The notes: generated by a model not told the origin, from the letters alone. Shown: positions 40,471 to 50,093, numbered from the stretch's first letter. The stretch: 64,000 nt of DNA from an uncultured Phascolarctobacterium sp. (GCF_900770955.1 NZ_CAAGLX010000010.1:1-64000); one strand, 5' to 3'. Numbers and translations: made by a program.

Positions 40471-40944
40471 TCATAATGGTTTTAATTGATTTGAATAGCA
40501 AAGTATGCGACAAAATAGGAAAAATTTGATAAAACTATCGACTATCTTTAACGGGGTAATAGGATTTACTGCTTTCATTATTAATGATTTTTCTACATTT
40601 TGATTTAAGATAAACAATACAAAGCATAAAGTAGCTAAGCTCCAAAAATAAGTACAGCCAAAGAATTTCCAAAGCTTTCTCCAACGAAATTTTTGCGTAA
40701 CAAGGAAGTAACCGCTTATTATAACAAAAATATCTACAGCGATTTTACTCCATGAGCCTAAAAATTGCATAACAAGCTTACTTGCGTTCATCAAGCTGTC
40801 ATCAGGGAATCCATCTTTAACATAGTAATGACCTAAGACAACCATAAATATAGCTACTATACGCAAAAATTCAATATTACTTGAGCGTATCGTATCTTGT
40901 GGAACTTCATTAGAACTAAATTCTTTTTCTAAACTCTTTTTCAC
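40471..40944 (-). pseudogene. Truncated acyltransferase-3 family membrane protein
   Basis: Only 157 residues remain of a family whose members have about 330-380. The N-terminus is intact: NIEFLRIVAIFMVVLGHYYV with the catalytic-type histidine, then WSKIAVDIFVIISGYFLV and further helices. After TPLKIVDSFI the sequence turns atypical and stops. The other two frames downstream carry stops and no recognisable continuation, so the 3' half seems deleted rather than frameshifted. Such enzymes O-acetylate polysaccharides; this copy is probably inactive. Confidence 0.7.
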
Positions 40945-41042
40945 GTAGATATACTCCTATATTGTGTATCACTTTATTTATTCTTTATATGTATGACATA
41001 CCAGCAACTTAGCTATATTTAAGATTGAATCTATATGCTCTT

Positions 41043-42038
41043 TTATTTACCCAAAACCTTACTACAACAATAATTCCAATAATATTTGAACATGGCTGAC
41101 CAATGTCCTTCCTTCTTTGCTACACGAGCGAATTTATGCCAATATTTATAAGTATGATTTTTGATAGTTTCCGGACCGGAAAGCTTTACATCATTCCACA
41201 TTGAATTTTGTTTTACAGCAACCCAAGCCTTCGCTCCCTGACAACACTGCACCCAAGTATGCCAAGGTTTACTTGCACCAATATAATGTACTATAACAGC
41301 ATCTTCACACAATTTTTCTTTAGATGGGCAAGGACTATCATCTATCAGTTTTGATAAGCTATACTGGTAATTGTATTCTGTATTCAAAAAAACACTTTTA
41401 TTATTTAGTAATACATTTAATACATCCTGATCTAAAAAAGGCCAATCCTGTTCAGAAATCATTTTTAAAGACCGTTCTGTAAAACTATTCTTCTTCCACT
41501 CAGTCAGATTAACAAACATTACACCACTATTAAAATACCTGGCAGTTCCAACCCTTTGAGCATTCTGCTCCTCACTGTTATCTTGTACAACTAAAGCCGT
41601 TATTTCACTATTCATTGTATAATTCCAGAAAGCATCAAGCTTTCCTTTGACTAAAATATCACAATCCATATACAACCCATAATTAATAGTTTCCGCTAAT
41701 ACCGCATACGCTATAATTCTGAAATATGCAGCTATAGAAATATGTCTGTTAGTTTTTATGTTCTTGGGCAATCTTTGTAAAACATCTTTGTCTATTAAAT
41801 ATATAGATATATATATATCATCAGATTCCGCGATATTTTTAAATTTTTTTAAATCAGCTTCACTGATTTCATCACCAAAAATGTGAAAAGCAACTTGTTT
41901 ATCGGAATGCATTAATATAGAAGTCATTGTTATTCCAACATACTTCATGTAATTTCTGTCTGCACACAAAATAATATTTTTCTTACTCTTCAATTCGCTG
42001 TTTTTATTTAATATTATTTTATCAGTTATGTATTTCAT
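41043..42038 (-). CDS. Glycosyltransferase family 8
   Basis: This 331-residue GT8-type transferase resembles LPS galactosyl/glucosyltransferases. The N-terminal NIILCADRNYMKYVGITMTSIL is typical, the metal site is YMDCDILVKG, then RYFNSGVMFVNL, DQDVLN and HYIGASKPWH (the C-terminal His-Tyr-x-G-x-x-K-P-W motif). It overlaps the preceding GT4 gene by 17 bp. Codons are strongly A/T-rich, consistent with a horizontally acquired glycan block. Confidence 0.9.
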   Translation of the reverse strand: MKYITDKIILNKNSELKSKKNIILCADRNYMKYVGITMTSILMHSDKQVAFHIFGDEISEADLKKFKNIAESDDIYISIYLIDKDVLQRLPKNIKTNRHISIAAYFRIIAYAVLAETINYGLYMDCDILVKGKLDAFWNYTMNSEITALVVQDNSEEQNAQRVGTARYFNSGVMFVNLTEWKKNSFTERSLKMISEQDWPFLDQDVLNVLLNNKSVFLNTEYNYQYSLSKLIDDSPCPSKEKLCEDAVIVHYIGASKPWHTWVQCCQGAKAWVAVKQNSMWNDVKLSGPETIKNHTYKYWHKFARVAKKEGHWSAMFKYYWNYCCSKVLGK

Positions 42039-43143
42039 CTTTCTGCGCTCCTTCCAAAATATTTTCGTACAATTTCATTAAATTAGAAGCACATTTTTTT
42101 GCCGTAAAATGAGTTTCAACTTTCTTTTTAGCATTTATAGCTATCATATTCCCTACATCTCTTTGTTCATATAATCGCAACAATGCTTTTTCCAATGCAA
42201 CTTTATCTGAAGCTTGTACAATTAATCCGTCTTTATCATTATCTATAATTTCTTTCTGAGCGCCGCTATCAGTTGTTATAACCGGTATCTGACAATACAT
42301 AGCTTCACACAACACTAAACCAAACGCTTCTCGAACTACTGACGGCAACACAAAAACATTGAGCATTTTGTAAAACTTTTCCATATCTTCTACATGCCCA
42401 ATATAGCTTACAACTCCATGTAAATCATGCTCTTCGATATATTTTAACAGCTTTTTTAAATACCCATGTTCATCGCTGCCAGCTAGATATAAACGCCAAT
42501 TGTTATATTTCTTACTCAACGAAGAAACAGCTTCTATTAAAATATCTATACCCTTATTAGCGGAAATTCTTCCTGCATAACCAATAGCAAAAACATCTTC
42601 CTCCAAAAATGACTTCGTTGTATACTTGTTGAATTTATTCTCGTCAATTCCATTATAAATCAAATGATATTTTCGCTTTTCATCCTCAGCTAAATTTATA
42701 GTTTGTAAATCATAAACCAATCTTGATACACACACAAATGCATCAGTTTTAGCTCTCTGCCACTTATGGTACAAATCTTTTTTCGAAGGCAGAGCATTGT
42801 GTTTTATCATAATAAGTTTAGCATCAGTAAATAATTTTAAAAATATACACAGCAATGCAGCATGACCGCTATGACAATTGATAATGTCAATGTCATATTT
42901 TTTTACAATGCGAGTTAATTTAGATAAAGCAAACATTCCTCCAGCTTGTAATAAATTACAAGGAATAACGGTTGCGACTTGAGAAAAGCGCTTTACCATA
43001 TCTTCATTATGTTTATCTACTACAATAAATATACTACAACCATTGTCTTTCAATGCTTTCGCTGTATCGTATACATATTGCTCTCCGCCGCCCCATATTT
43101 TTGCAATTACTATATTCAAAACAGTAATATTATTCATTTGCAT
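42022..43143 (-). CDS. Glycosyltransferase family 4
   Basis: This is a 373-residue retaining GT-B transferase. The acceptor-side glycine motif KIWGGGEQYVYDTAKAL and NCHSGHAALLC are in the N-terminal half. The donor-binding half has AIGYAGRISANKGIDILIEA, YIGHVEDMEKFY and the E-x7-E region REAFGLVLCEAM. It overlaps both neighbours, so the three genes are translated together. Specific sugar unknown. Confidence 0.92.
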   Translation of the reverse strand: MQMNNITVLNIVIAKIWGGGEQYVYDTAKALKDNGCSIFIVVDKHNEDMVKRFSQVATVIPCNLLQAGGMFALSKLTRIVKKYDIDIINCHSGHAALLCIFLKLFTDAKLIMIKHNALPSKKDLYHKWQRAKTDAFVCVSRLVYDLQTINLAEDEKRKYHLIYNGIDENKFNKYTTKSFLEEDVFAIGYAGRISANKGIDILIEAVSSLSKKYNNWRLYLAGSDEHGYLKKLLKYIEEHDLHGVVSYIGHVEDMEKFYKMLNVFVLPSVVREAFGLVLCEAMYCQIPVITTDSGAQKEIIDNDKDGLIVQASDKVALEKALLRLYEQRDVGNMIAINAKKKVETHFTAKKCASNLMKLYENILEGAQKDEIHN

Positions 43144-44410
43144 TTACCTGTCTGCTCATTTTCTTTACAAGTTCATTATAGATTGTTCTGAATTCATCAA
43201 TCGTTTCCGGAATAAAAACACTGTCCGGATACTCTTCCTTGAAGTGTTGGAAAAATTCATCGTCCTCTCGAAAATCCATGTTTCCTTTATATACGATTTT
43301 ATACAAGAAAATCATAGGAATATCATATGACCTGTTTGTAAATGCCATTCTATATGTGCATAAAGCAGTTGAACTAACAGTAATCCAAATATTATTCTTA
43401 AAACTGCAATTATCCATAAATACTTCCCAAGGAATTTTTATATTGTGAGCCATTTCGCAACAGCTTTTTTGATAATCTTTTATAAAACTTAGCGGACTGC
43501 GAGGATGTAACTTTACAACTACTTTATTATTGTTACTATTATCAGCAACAATGCAGAACATATCCATCTTGCGTTCATAAAACATACTTTCTTTTTTATG
43601 TTTTTTATATGAGTTATGCAACAGAAACTTCATAAAACGATTAAGCTTGGAAAAATATTCCGGCATAGGATCCCAGTTTTGATCAAAAAAAACAATTTGA
43701 TTACCCATCTCGTACAACCCATTTTTATTTTTCAGGTAATGTCCATCATCTTCAAACGCAAAAACATAATTAATAATATTTCTAAACTTATCATCATTTA
43801 TATTTATTGCCGGAATTGTATTAATGCGGTTTTCCCATCCCTCATGAAAATAGTTTGCCAATTGGGGAGCCATTAAAAATATTTCGTTTATAGGAAATTT
43901 TTTAGTCAAAATAGAGCGCCAGTATGTACTTGTACCTTCATCAAGCAAATTAATTTTACATTGTTGCTCAGTAGCTTTTAAAATTTCTTGCACACAATCT
44001 ACTACCAGCTGCCTTTTATCTAAACAAAAAACACTATCGTATTGAGAAAAATCCATTGTTCCTCCCAATATCATTTTATTATTTATAGCATATCCCTTTC
44101 CTTTGATTTTACTAAAAACTATATGTTTTATTTCATTTAAGGAATTCTTCAGGGAGCTAATCAAAGTAATGTGTTTTTTTTCTTCTGTAGCATTACGTAA
44201 ATACATATGCATTCCCTGTATTCTGGAATTATTGAGTAAAAAAGCATTGTCAAAAAAGCCTGTTGACTGCAATCGTTTTGCTAATTCATAATTTCCTTCT
44301 TTATTCGTGACCAACATAATATCAGCTTCATTTTTTTCATTTCCAGCATACTGCATACTTATAGCATTAAGAATCTGAAAATCCGTTAAACAAATATATA
44401 ATCTCTTCAT
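43130..44410 (-). CDS. Putative sialyl-/GT52-like glycosyltransferase
   Basis: This is a 426-residue protein beginning MKRLYICLTDFQILNAISMQ, placed at ATG 44410 because GGAGG lies directly upstream; the longer frame has no ribosome site. It shows LLDEGTSTYW, then VVVKLHPRSPLSFI, an HP-type motif, and TVSSTALCTYRMAF, as in GT52/polysialyltransferase-like enzymes that use CMP-sugars. No neuA/neuB gene for CMP-sialic acid is present in the window, so donor identity is open. It is the first gene of the AT-rich cluster and is divergent from the phosphoethanolamine transferase gene. Confidence 0.65.
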   Translation of the reverse strand: MKRLYICLTDFQILNAISMQYAGNEKNEADIMLVTNKEGNYELAKRLQSTGFFDNAFLLNNSRIQGMHMYLRNATEEKKHITLISSLKNSLNEIKHIVFSKIKGKGYAINNKMILGGTMDFSQYDSVFCLDKRQLVVDCVQEILKATEQQCKINLLDEGTSTYWRSILTKKFPINEIFLMAPQLANYFHEGWENRINTIPAININDDKFRNIINYVFAFEDDGHYLKNKNGLYEMGNQIVFFDQNWDPMPEYFSKLNRFMKFLLHNSYKKHKKESMFYERKMDMFCIVADNSNNNKVVVKLHPRSPLSFIKDYQKSCCEMAHNIKIPWEVFMDNCSFKNNIWITVSSTALCTYRMAFTNRSYDIPMIFLYKIVYKGNMDFREDDEFFQHFKEEYPDSVFIPETIDEFRTIYNELVKKMSRQVNANE

Positions 44411-44513
44411 GCTTCCTCCAAATACGTTTTTTATATTATAGCATATCATTCTGAAAAAATTAACATCCAACCGGTAACATCTATATTAAAAATCTCTCGT
44501 TCAATGAAATATG

Positions 44514-44522
44514 TGCTATAAT
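44514..44522 (+). promoter_or_regulatory. Extended -10 promoter of the phosphoethanolamine transferase gene
   Basis: TGCTATAAT is an extended -10 element 36 bp before the gene start. No good -35 was seen 17 bases upstream. Confidence 0.55.
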
Positions 44523-44557
44523 AAGTTATACAATAAATACAGAGGAGTATCGCTTTT

Positions 44558-46351
44558 ATGACTAATCAATTCTTTTATTATATTTTCATTATTATTATAT
44601 ATCTTGCAAGCTTCTTATTCTATGTTACCTGCTCCCACGGCCTTGGCCACAAAGCAGAATACCTGCAGCTGCGCAGGTTTATTCCCTGTGCCATTTTAGC
44701 TGTGCTGCCTATGTATTTAGCAAACGAGTCTTTACTCTCGCCACAGTATCTGCTCAGCTTTTTGGTAGGTGTGTCCTGGATAACAGCCTATCCGCTTTTT
44801 TATTATCTTACCTACCGCAAAATATCCTCGGATTTCGGCTTTCATCTGGATACCGTATTCGGCTTATACATTATAGGCTGGCTTATTTCCTTAAAGCTGC
44901 TTGTACAAGCCTTTAATATTTTTCCGGTTATCACCTTGTCACTTATCTCCATAATGGAATATATATTGCTGGCACTGCCTTTATTTCAGGCATCCTATTA
45001 TTTACTTTACGGAACCTGTGTAAGCACCGGTGCAGTAACTATGATCTTTGAAACCTATACTAATGAGGTTATCGAATACTATAAATCTATGCCGCTAGCT
45101 GTACGTATCGGCACGCCTATACTTAACATCGCTCTGTTGGCAGGCTTCTTGTATTTCAATCTTACATCGGAAACAGTAATCACTGCTCCTCTATTGCCGA
45201 ATTTGGCAATAATAATTGCGGTAACCCTATTTTTAACCTATTATTTATGGAATACTAAAAAAGGTGTCTTCATCCGTACAGGTCTTATTGAATTAGTCTT
45301 GGATGTTAAAGACTATCTTGATCAAACCAAATCCTATAAAACAAACCTTGCCAAACGTGTAGCTAACCTCAACGTAACTCAAACTACACCGTTCTGTAAA
45401 AACCCGTCTACGTTCATTTTGGTAATAGGTGAATCGGAATCCCGCGATTACATGAGCGCTTTCTGTGATTATCCTCATGATACTACTCCGTGGCTGAAAT
45501 CCAAGCAAGCTTCGGAAAACTTTCTTCTCTATAAAAACGCCTATGCCTGCAAAGATCAAACCGTCCCCGCTTTAGAACGTGCTTTTACCGAAGTTAACCA
45601 ATATAATGACAAAAAGTTTTACGAATCCTGCTCCTTTGTCGATATAGCCCGTAAAGCCGGCTTCAAAGTTTCCTGGTTCAGTAATCAAAGCCATATCGGT
45701 GCTGCCGATACTGCGGTAACGCTGGTAGCAAATACTGCCGATACTGCAGAATGGACTAAGCTGCATCTGAATCAAGTACAATATGACGAAAGCCTGTTGG
45801 ATTATTTAAAGCAGATTGACGCTAATGAAAATAACTTTATTGTTTTTCATCTCAAAGGCAATCATTTTAATTTCATTAACCGCTATCCACAGGAATTTGC
45901 TAAATTCAGCAAGCCAAATACTTACGATTTGATTCCAAACTATATTGACTCAATTGCCTATACCGACTATGTTCTGCAACAGATTCAGGAATACGCTGCC
46001 AAGCATTTAAATTTACAAGCTATGGTATACTTCTCGGATCACGCTACAATTCCGGATAAGCGTCGTTCGCCGAATTTTGGTGGCTTTGCTACCGTACGAA
46101 TTCCGTTATTCACATATCTTGCAGACGAATATATAAGCACACATCCTGAAATATATTCAGCACTTAAGGCAAACCGTGATAAATACTGGACTAACGACTT
46201 GGCCTATGAGTTAATTTGCGGTATTTTGGATATCCAATCCAATCATTATGACGAAGCAAACAGTTTGGCGTCTACGCAATACAAATACTCCAAAGATATG
46301 CTGCTGACGGACTTGGGTAACCTACACATTATAGATGACATAGAAGGATAA
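44558..46351 (+). CDS. Phosphoethanolamine transferase (EptA/CptA family), inner membrane
   Basis: This 597-residue enzyme would transfer phosphoethanolamine from phosphatidylethanolamine to lipid A or core sugars. About five N-terminal membrane helices (first about 250 residues) precede a periplasmic sulfatase-fold domain. Metal/catalytic motifs are LVIGESESRDYMSAF, CKDQTVPALERAF with a candidate nucleophile Thr, FHLKGNHFNF and YFSDHATIP. It supports an LPS-bearing outer membrane. It is transcribed alone on the plus strand. Addition to lipid A can lower polymyxin binding in relatives; the acceptor here is not known. Confidence 0.88.
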   Translation: MTNQFFYYIFIIIIYLASFLFYVTCSHGLGHKAEYLQLRRFIPCAILAVLPMYLANESLLSPQYLLSFLVGVSWITAYPLFYYLTYRKISSDFGFHLDTVFGLYIIGWLISLKLLVQAFNIFPVITLSLISIMEYILLALPLFQASYYLLYGTCVSTGAVTMIFETYTNEVIEYYKSMPLAVRIGTPILNIALLAGFLYFNLTSETVITAPLLPNLAIIIAVTLFLTYYLWNTKKGVFIRTGLIELVLDVKDYLDQTKSYKTNLAKRVANLNVTQTTPFCKNPSTFILVIGESESRDYMSAFCDYPHDTTPWLKSKQASENFLLYKNAYACKDQTVPALERAFTEVNQYNDKKFYESCSFVDIARKAGFKVSWFSNQSHIGAADTAVTLVANTADTAEWTKLHLNQVQYDESLLDYLKQIDANENNFIVFHLKGNHFNFINRYPQEFAKFSKPNTYDLIPNYIDSIAYTDYVLQQIQEYAAKHLNLQAMVYFSDHATIPDKRRSPNFGGFATVRIPLFTYLADEYISTHPEIYSALKANRDKYWTNDLAYELICGILDIQSNHYDEANSLASTQYKYSKDMLLTDLGNLHIIDDIEG

Positions 46352-46360
46352 CGCAATAAA

Positions 46361-46396
46361 AGCGAAAAGTTAGTTTTACATTCTAACTTTTCGCTT
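46361..46396. terminator. Bidirectional terminator
   Basis: AGCGAAAAGTTAG (46361-46373) and CTAACTTTTCGCT (46384-46396) pair perfectly over 13 bp, with A-rich and T-rich flanks on either side. It serves the phosphoethanolamine transferase gene and the converging glycosyltransferase gene. Confidence 0.92.
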
Positions 46397-46421
46397 TTTC
46401 TATATCTGTTTATAGGAATCT

Positions 46422-47180
46422 TTAATTTCTTTTCGCTTTCTGCATCTCATACAGCTTTAAATACTTCATCATAGTATAAATAAAATGCTGCATACTGGAA
46501 TACAAACCACTCCAGCCATCTACAAAACCAAGCTGCAGTATATAGGCCCTAAGAAAACCATATACAGAATGCGCAAAGCAGGCAGCAAGCGAAGTACGCT
46601 TGCCCTTAGCAAAATTATCCTCTGCCCAAATGGTAGTATAGTGTCCTGCCTTATCCCACCATTGCTGCCAAGAATCATATGTATAATGTTCTATATAGCC
46701 TGCCAGCTTTTCTTTCGGTAAATCACATACCGGCCTTTCATGAACTTTATTCTCCCAATGTACCTTATTTACAGGGAAAAGTCGCAAAACCTCATCCGGT
46801 TTAAAAATGCCATGCTTGTAATTAAAGCCAAAGGCATGAATTTTGCGCATAATGCTGTACTGCTTTTGTACTTTGGCTACGATTGCTTTTTCTACAGCGC
46901 AACAAAGCTCAGTATTCATTCTCTCGTCTGCATCAAGATACAGCACCCATTCAGTTTTTACATGCTGCAAGGCAAAATTGCGCTGCGCCGCAAAATCATT
47001 ATCCCAAGCACGATAAACAACTTTAGCACCATTTTCTTCTGCTAATTGAACTGTTTTATCCGTACTGCCAGAATCAACAATCAACACCTCTGCCGCTACT
47101 TTTTTGGCATTCTGCACAACAGCGATTATATTTTTTTCTTCATTTTTTGTTAAAACAACTACAGTAAGATTATTATTCAT
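46422..47180 (-). CDS. Glycosyltransferase family 2, WaaE/KdtX-like
   Basis: This 252-residue transferase begins NLTVVVLTKNEEKNIIAVV and contains VLIVDSGSTDKTVQLAEENGAKV and the metal motif LYLDADERM. The middle has FGFNYKHGIFKPDEVLRLFP and HERPVC, typical of the WaaE-type lipooligosaccharide core glucosyltransferases. A TATAAT-like element lies on its strand near 47288-47283. It is probably a core-sugar enzyme; the acceptor is inferred from family resemblance. Confidence 0.87.
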   Translation of the reverse strand: MNNNLTVVVLTKNEEKNIIAVVQNAKKVAAEVLIVDSGSTDKTVQLAEENGAKVVYRAWDNDFAAQRNFALQHVKTEWVLYLDADERMNTELCCAVEKAIVAKVQKQYSIMRKIHAFGFNYKHGIFKPDEVLRLFPVNKVHWENKVHERPVCDLPKEKLAGYIEHYTYDSWQQWWDKAGHYTTIWAEDNFAKGKRTSLAACFAHSVYGFLRAYILQLGFVDGWSGLYSSMQHFIYTMMKYLKLYEMQKAKRN

Positions 47181-47550
47181 CTGTACCCGGCACCTTTCAA
47201 GCGTATGCTAGTCGAAACGCTTATTTACATTCTAAATTGACATTCCTGCGAATATCTCCACAATAACCTACATCTAACAATAATTATACCATATATAGAC
47301 TTCTATTGCATAAGATTGTAAGCATAACAAAGACGTTATTATGAAATTAAAGCTAATTACTTAACCCAAAATCATTAATGTTTTTATTACTTTTCAGTCG
47401 TGTTTATAAAAGCATTACGTAATTACGATTCATTTTGCAGTTTATTTCAACCTTAATTTAATCTTAATTAGCCTTACTTTATTCGTAAAATTATGCTAAA
47501 ATATCACTATCAATATAAACTGACTTGTCAGTCAGAAGGATGGTGGTTTT
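47181..47550. promoter_or_regulatory. Divergent AT-rich intergenic region with a palindromic operator
   Basis: This 370-bp gap lies between divergent genes. Near its right end TGCTAAAAT (47494-47502) is an extended -10 for the plus-strand gene, and ACTGAC-TT-GTCAGT (47519-47532) is a perfect inverted repeat just downstream, well placed to block transcription. The left part has a TATAAT on the minus strand (47288-47283). No gene was seen. Confidence 0.55.
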
Positions 47551-48213
47551 TTGTTCCGTAATGATTCTTTTTTCAAACTGGGCTGGAGCTACTTTGTCAT
47601 AATGTTTATCTTTAAAGCTATTCTGCCTGAATGGGTAGGCGATGAAAACGGCATTATAGAAAACCTGCAATTGCTCTGGCTCATAGGCGGTGTGCTTTAC
47701 TGCATCAAGGCTCATAGCTACAAATACGCTGACTGGGGCGGAAGCTCCAAGGCTCTATGGAAAGCGGGTACAATTTACTTTTTCCTGCTCATTATGCGTG
47801 AAATAAGCTGGGGCCGCGTATTTTTTACTAATCCTGACGGTGGTATGATTCAATACAGCCAAATGGGATTATACGGCAAGCTTGTACATCCGTTAGTAGG
47901 TATATTAATTGTAACCATGTTAATTCTCCTCTATCAGGCACGTATCTGGCGTGTGCTTTTAATAACAAAGCTGCCGGTAAAATCCTTTACGCTTCTGCTG
48001 CTCTTTATCTTCTTTTCCTGGGTAGGCGAACGTACAAAATTCACCGGCTTTCACGGTCAGGTGGCAGAAGAGCTTGCTGAATTCGGCGCTTATATGATGA
48101 TGTACGTGCTGCTGAAGGATGTAGACAGCATACTGCGCTTATTCGCTAATAAAGCACAAGCTGTTACATCCCACGAATTACATTATCCGGCTGATGAAAG
48201 CAGGATTGCGTAG
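47551..48213 (+). CDS. Membrane protein of unknown function
   Basis: This 220-residue protein has about five or six hydrophobic segments. Conserved-looking charged positions lie between helices (GDENGIIENLQLLW, IMREISWGRVFF, WVGERTKFTGFHGQVAEELAEFGAYMMMY split here into its blocks). The spacing of Glu and Arg residues resembles small uncharacterised integral membrane proteins; I do not recognise a family. The start is a TTG (47551) after AAGGATGGTGG. An operator-like palindrome lies between promoter and start, and a terminator follows, so it is a single-gene unit. Confidence 0.75.
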   Translation: MFRNDSFFKLGWSYFVIMFIFKAILPEWVGDENGIIENLQLLWLIGGVLYCIKAHSYKYADWGGSSKALWKAGTIYFFLLIMREISWGRVFFTNPDGGMIQYSQMGLYGKLVHPLVGILIVTMLILLYQARIWRVLLITKLPVKSFTLLLLFIFFSWVGERTKFTGFHGQVAEELAEFGAYMMMYVLLKDVDSILRLFANKAQAVTSHELHYPADESRIA

Positions 48214-48247
48214 CTTAAAGATTGATAAAACTCGTACATTAACAAAA

Positions 48248-48280
48248 TACCGTAGCATACAATAATCTGTAGCTACGGTA
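48248..48280 (+). terminator. Intrinsic terminator of the unknown membrane-protein gene
   Basis: TACCGTAGC (48248-48256) and GCTACGGTA (48272-48280) pair perfectly, followed by TTTTTATTTT. Confidence 0.88.
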
Positions 48281-48443
48281 TTTTTATTTTGTTTGTATCA
48301 CCGGAAGTGAATATATTCCTTTATACACAAAGCTCACTAATTCATTCATATATAGTTTCAAAAGCTGCCAATACTTTCTTAAGACATCTAAAATCTACCA
48401 TATAAGCCTGAATAATCGATATTCTTACTCCCAGCATTCGTCA

Positions 48444-48508
48444 AGAAAAATGTAATTTATTGCACTTTTTCCTACGAAAAAATGTAATTTTCGACATTTT
48501 TCCTAACG
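48444..48508. repeat. Two tandem copies of a ~32-bp AT-rich repeat
   Basis: Two adjacent copies share AAAAATGTAATTT...TTTTTCCTA. Each copy is itself a near-palindrome; the second has AAAAATGT/ACATTTTT arms. They lie in the 376-bp gap before the MATE gene terminator. The rest of that gap holds no recognisable gene. Confidence 0.6.
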
Positions 48509-48564
48509 AATATTATATGTGTACATTATTCCGTCATACAAATACATTTACAAGCATAAAATAA

Positions 48565-48584
48565 GGAGCAGCTTACGCCGCTCC
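48565..48584 (-). terminator. Intrinsic terminator of the MATE gene
   Basis: On the minus strand GGAGCGGC and GCTGCTCC pair over 8 bp with loop GTAA, followed by TTATTTTAT. Confidence 0.75.
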
Positions 48585-48589
48585 CATTA

Positions 48590-49948
48590 TCATTCTTCAT
48601 ATTTCTTTATCCTGCGCTGCAGCAAAACAAGACGCAGCGACAAAACAACAGCACTGCAGATTACACCGATATCCAGGCTCTGCCAATAAGCAAAGGCACC
48701 GTGATTAAACTTATAATCCAAAAGCAGGCCCACTGGCAGGCAGATTGCCCAATAGGCCAGCATGCTGCACCAAAACGTAGCATTAACATCCTTGTAACCG
48801 CGCAAAATGCCCTGAATCGGCGCCGCGACTGCGTCGCCGCCCTGCCACATAATGGCGTAAATAATAAACACCTTCACCAGCTCAATAACGTGCGGATTTG
48901 TTGTATAAATGAGCGCGATATATTCGCGTGCTACCAGCTCCAGCACCATGTAAATGACAGCGATAAAAAGGCTCATCTCCAAGCCGAGTGCGGTGTAATC
49001 ACGCGCTCCCTGATAGTTTTTAGCACCGTATTCAACGCCCACCACAATCGTCAGCGCCAGCGAGAAGCTCATAGGGAACATATAAATAAGCGAGGAGAAG
49101 TTGAGTGCCGCCTGATGCGCAGCAATCACCTCCGTGCCGAATTTGGCAATGAACAGCGCCACAACGCCAAAGATGCTTGTTTCCATGAAAATGGCCACGC
49201 CCATAGGCACGCCGATGCGCAGATATTCTGCTACAAGCTGCTTAACAGGACGCACAAAGCCCAACACATCATACTGCTTGAACGGCGCCAGCTTCGTCAC
49301 CACCGCCGCGAACATTACCAAAAGCAGCCAAAAGGTGATTCCCGTCGCTACACCGGCGCCGATGCCGCCAAGGCGCGGCAAGCCCAGCTTGCCGAAAATC
49401 AGCACATAGTTCAGGCAAGCATTTACAGGCAGCGCCAAAAGATAAATCTTCATTGAAAGCTTAGTATAACCCAGCGTATCTACCAGACTGCGCAGCGGCG
49501 TAATGAGAAAGAACGGCAGCACGCCTATGCCAAGTCCGGCCATGTACCAAAGCGCAATGTGATAAACCTCCGGCGCCAGGCCCATGCCCTGCAATAACGG
49601 CGGCAGAAAGATAACACCGCCGACAATTATCAGCGCAGAAAAGGCTACCGCCAACAGCATGCCATGTCGTACTACCGTAGAGATTTTTTCTTTTTCGCCT
49701 GCACCCAACAGGTTAGCAATCAAAGGCATCGCCGCCAGCAGAATGCCTGCAAAGCAGGTCTGCACCGGCATCCAGATATTACCGCCTATCGCAGCACCTG
49801 CCAAATCAGCATCACCGGCCTGACCGGACATACTGGCATCAAAAAAGTTCATGCCCATAATCGCAATCTGCGTACCGATAATCGGCAGCATGACGCTCAG
49901 CAGACGGTTAACCTTATCCTTATAATCCTTGTGTAAAATTTTTAGCAT
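48590..49948 (-). CDS. MATE-family multidrug/cation exporter
   Basis: This 452-residue, twelve-helix antiporter belongs to the MATE superfamily. It shows the N-terminal MNFFDASMSGQAGDADLAGAAIGG, the conserved PLRSLVDTLGYTK after helix 4-5, and the second half with ETSIFGVVALFIAKFGTEVIAAHQAALNFSS in its usual place (listed here as two adjoining blocks). MATE proteins export drugs or metabolites using Na+ or H+. The start is ATG 49948 with GGGAG seven bases upstream; the longer frame lacks a site. It is a single gene with its own terminator. Confidence 0.92.
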   Translation of the reverse strand: MLKILHKDYKDKVNRLLSVMLPIIGTQIAIMGMNFFDASMSGQAGDADLAGAAIGGNIWMPVQTCFAGILLAAMPLIANLLGAGEKEKISTVVRHGMLLAVAFSALIIVGGVIFLPPLLQGMGLAPEVYHIALWYMAGLGIGVLPFFLITPLRSLVDTLGYTKLSMKIYLLALPVNACLNYVLIFGKLGLPRLGGIGAGVATGITFWLLLVMFAAVVTKLAPFKQYDVLGFVRPVKQLVAEYLRIGVPMGVAIFMETSIFGVVALFIAKFGTEVIAAHQAALNFSSLIYMFPMSFSLALTIVVGVEYGAKNYQGARDYTALGLEMSLFIAVIYMVLELVAREYIALIYTTNPHVIELVKVFIIYAIMWQGGDAVAAPIQGILRGYKDVNATFWCSMLAYWAICLPVGLLLDYKFNHGAFAYWQSLDIGVICSAVVLSLRLVLLQRRIKKYEE

Positions 49949-49981
49949 ATTCTTACTCCCATATTCCCTAATATAGCAAAA

Positions 49982-50011
49982 GCCACACGGCTGCAAACAC
50001 AGTCGTGTGGC
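49982..50011 (-). terminator. Intrinsic terminator of the ABC-F gene
   Basis: On the minus strand GCCACACGACTG and CAGCCGTGTGGC pair with one mismatch, followed by TTTTG. Confidence 0.85.
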
Positions 50012-50093
50012 GAAAAGATGACTATTGAATCAGAAAAAATCCACAACAATTTTTCAAATGTTATTTTAACAATAAGCAGCCTGCTTGTCAAGC

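Noticed and set aside
40441..40560. Frameshift continuation of the truncated acyltransferase
   Set aside because: The other frames contain early stops and no residues typical of the second half of the family, so deletion is more likely.
48444..48508. CRISPR array
   Set aside because: Only two adjoining repeat copies without spacers; no cas genes in the window.
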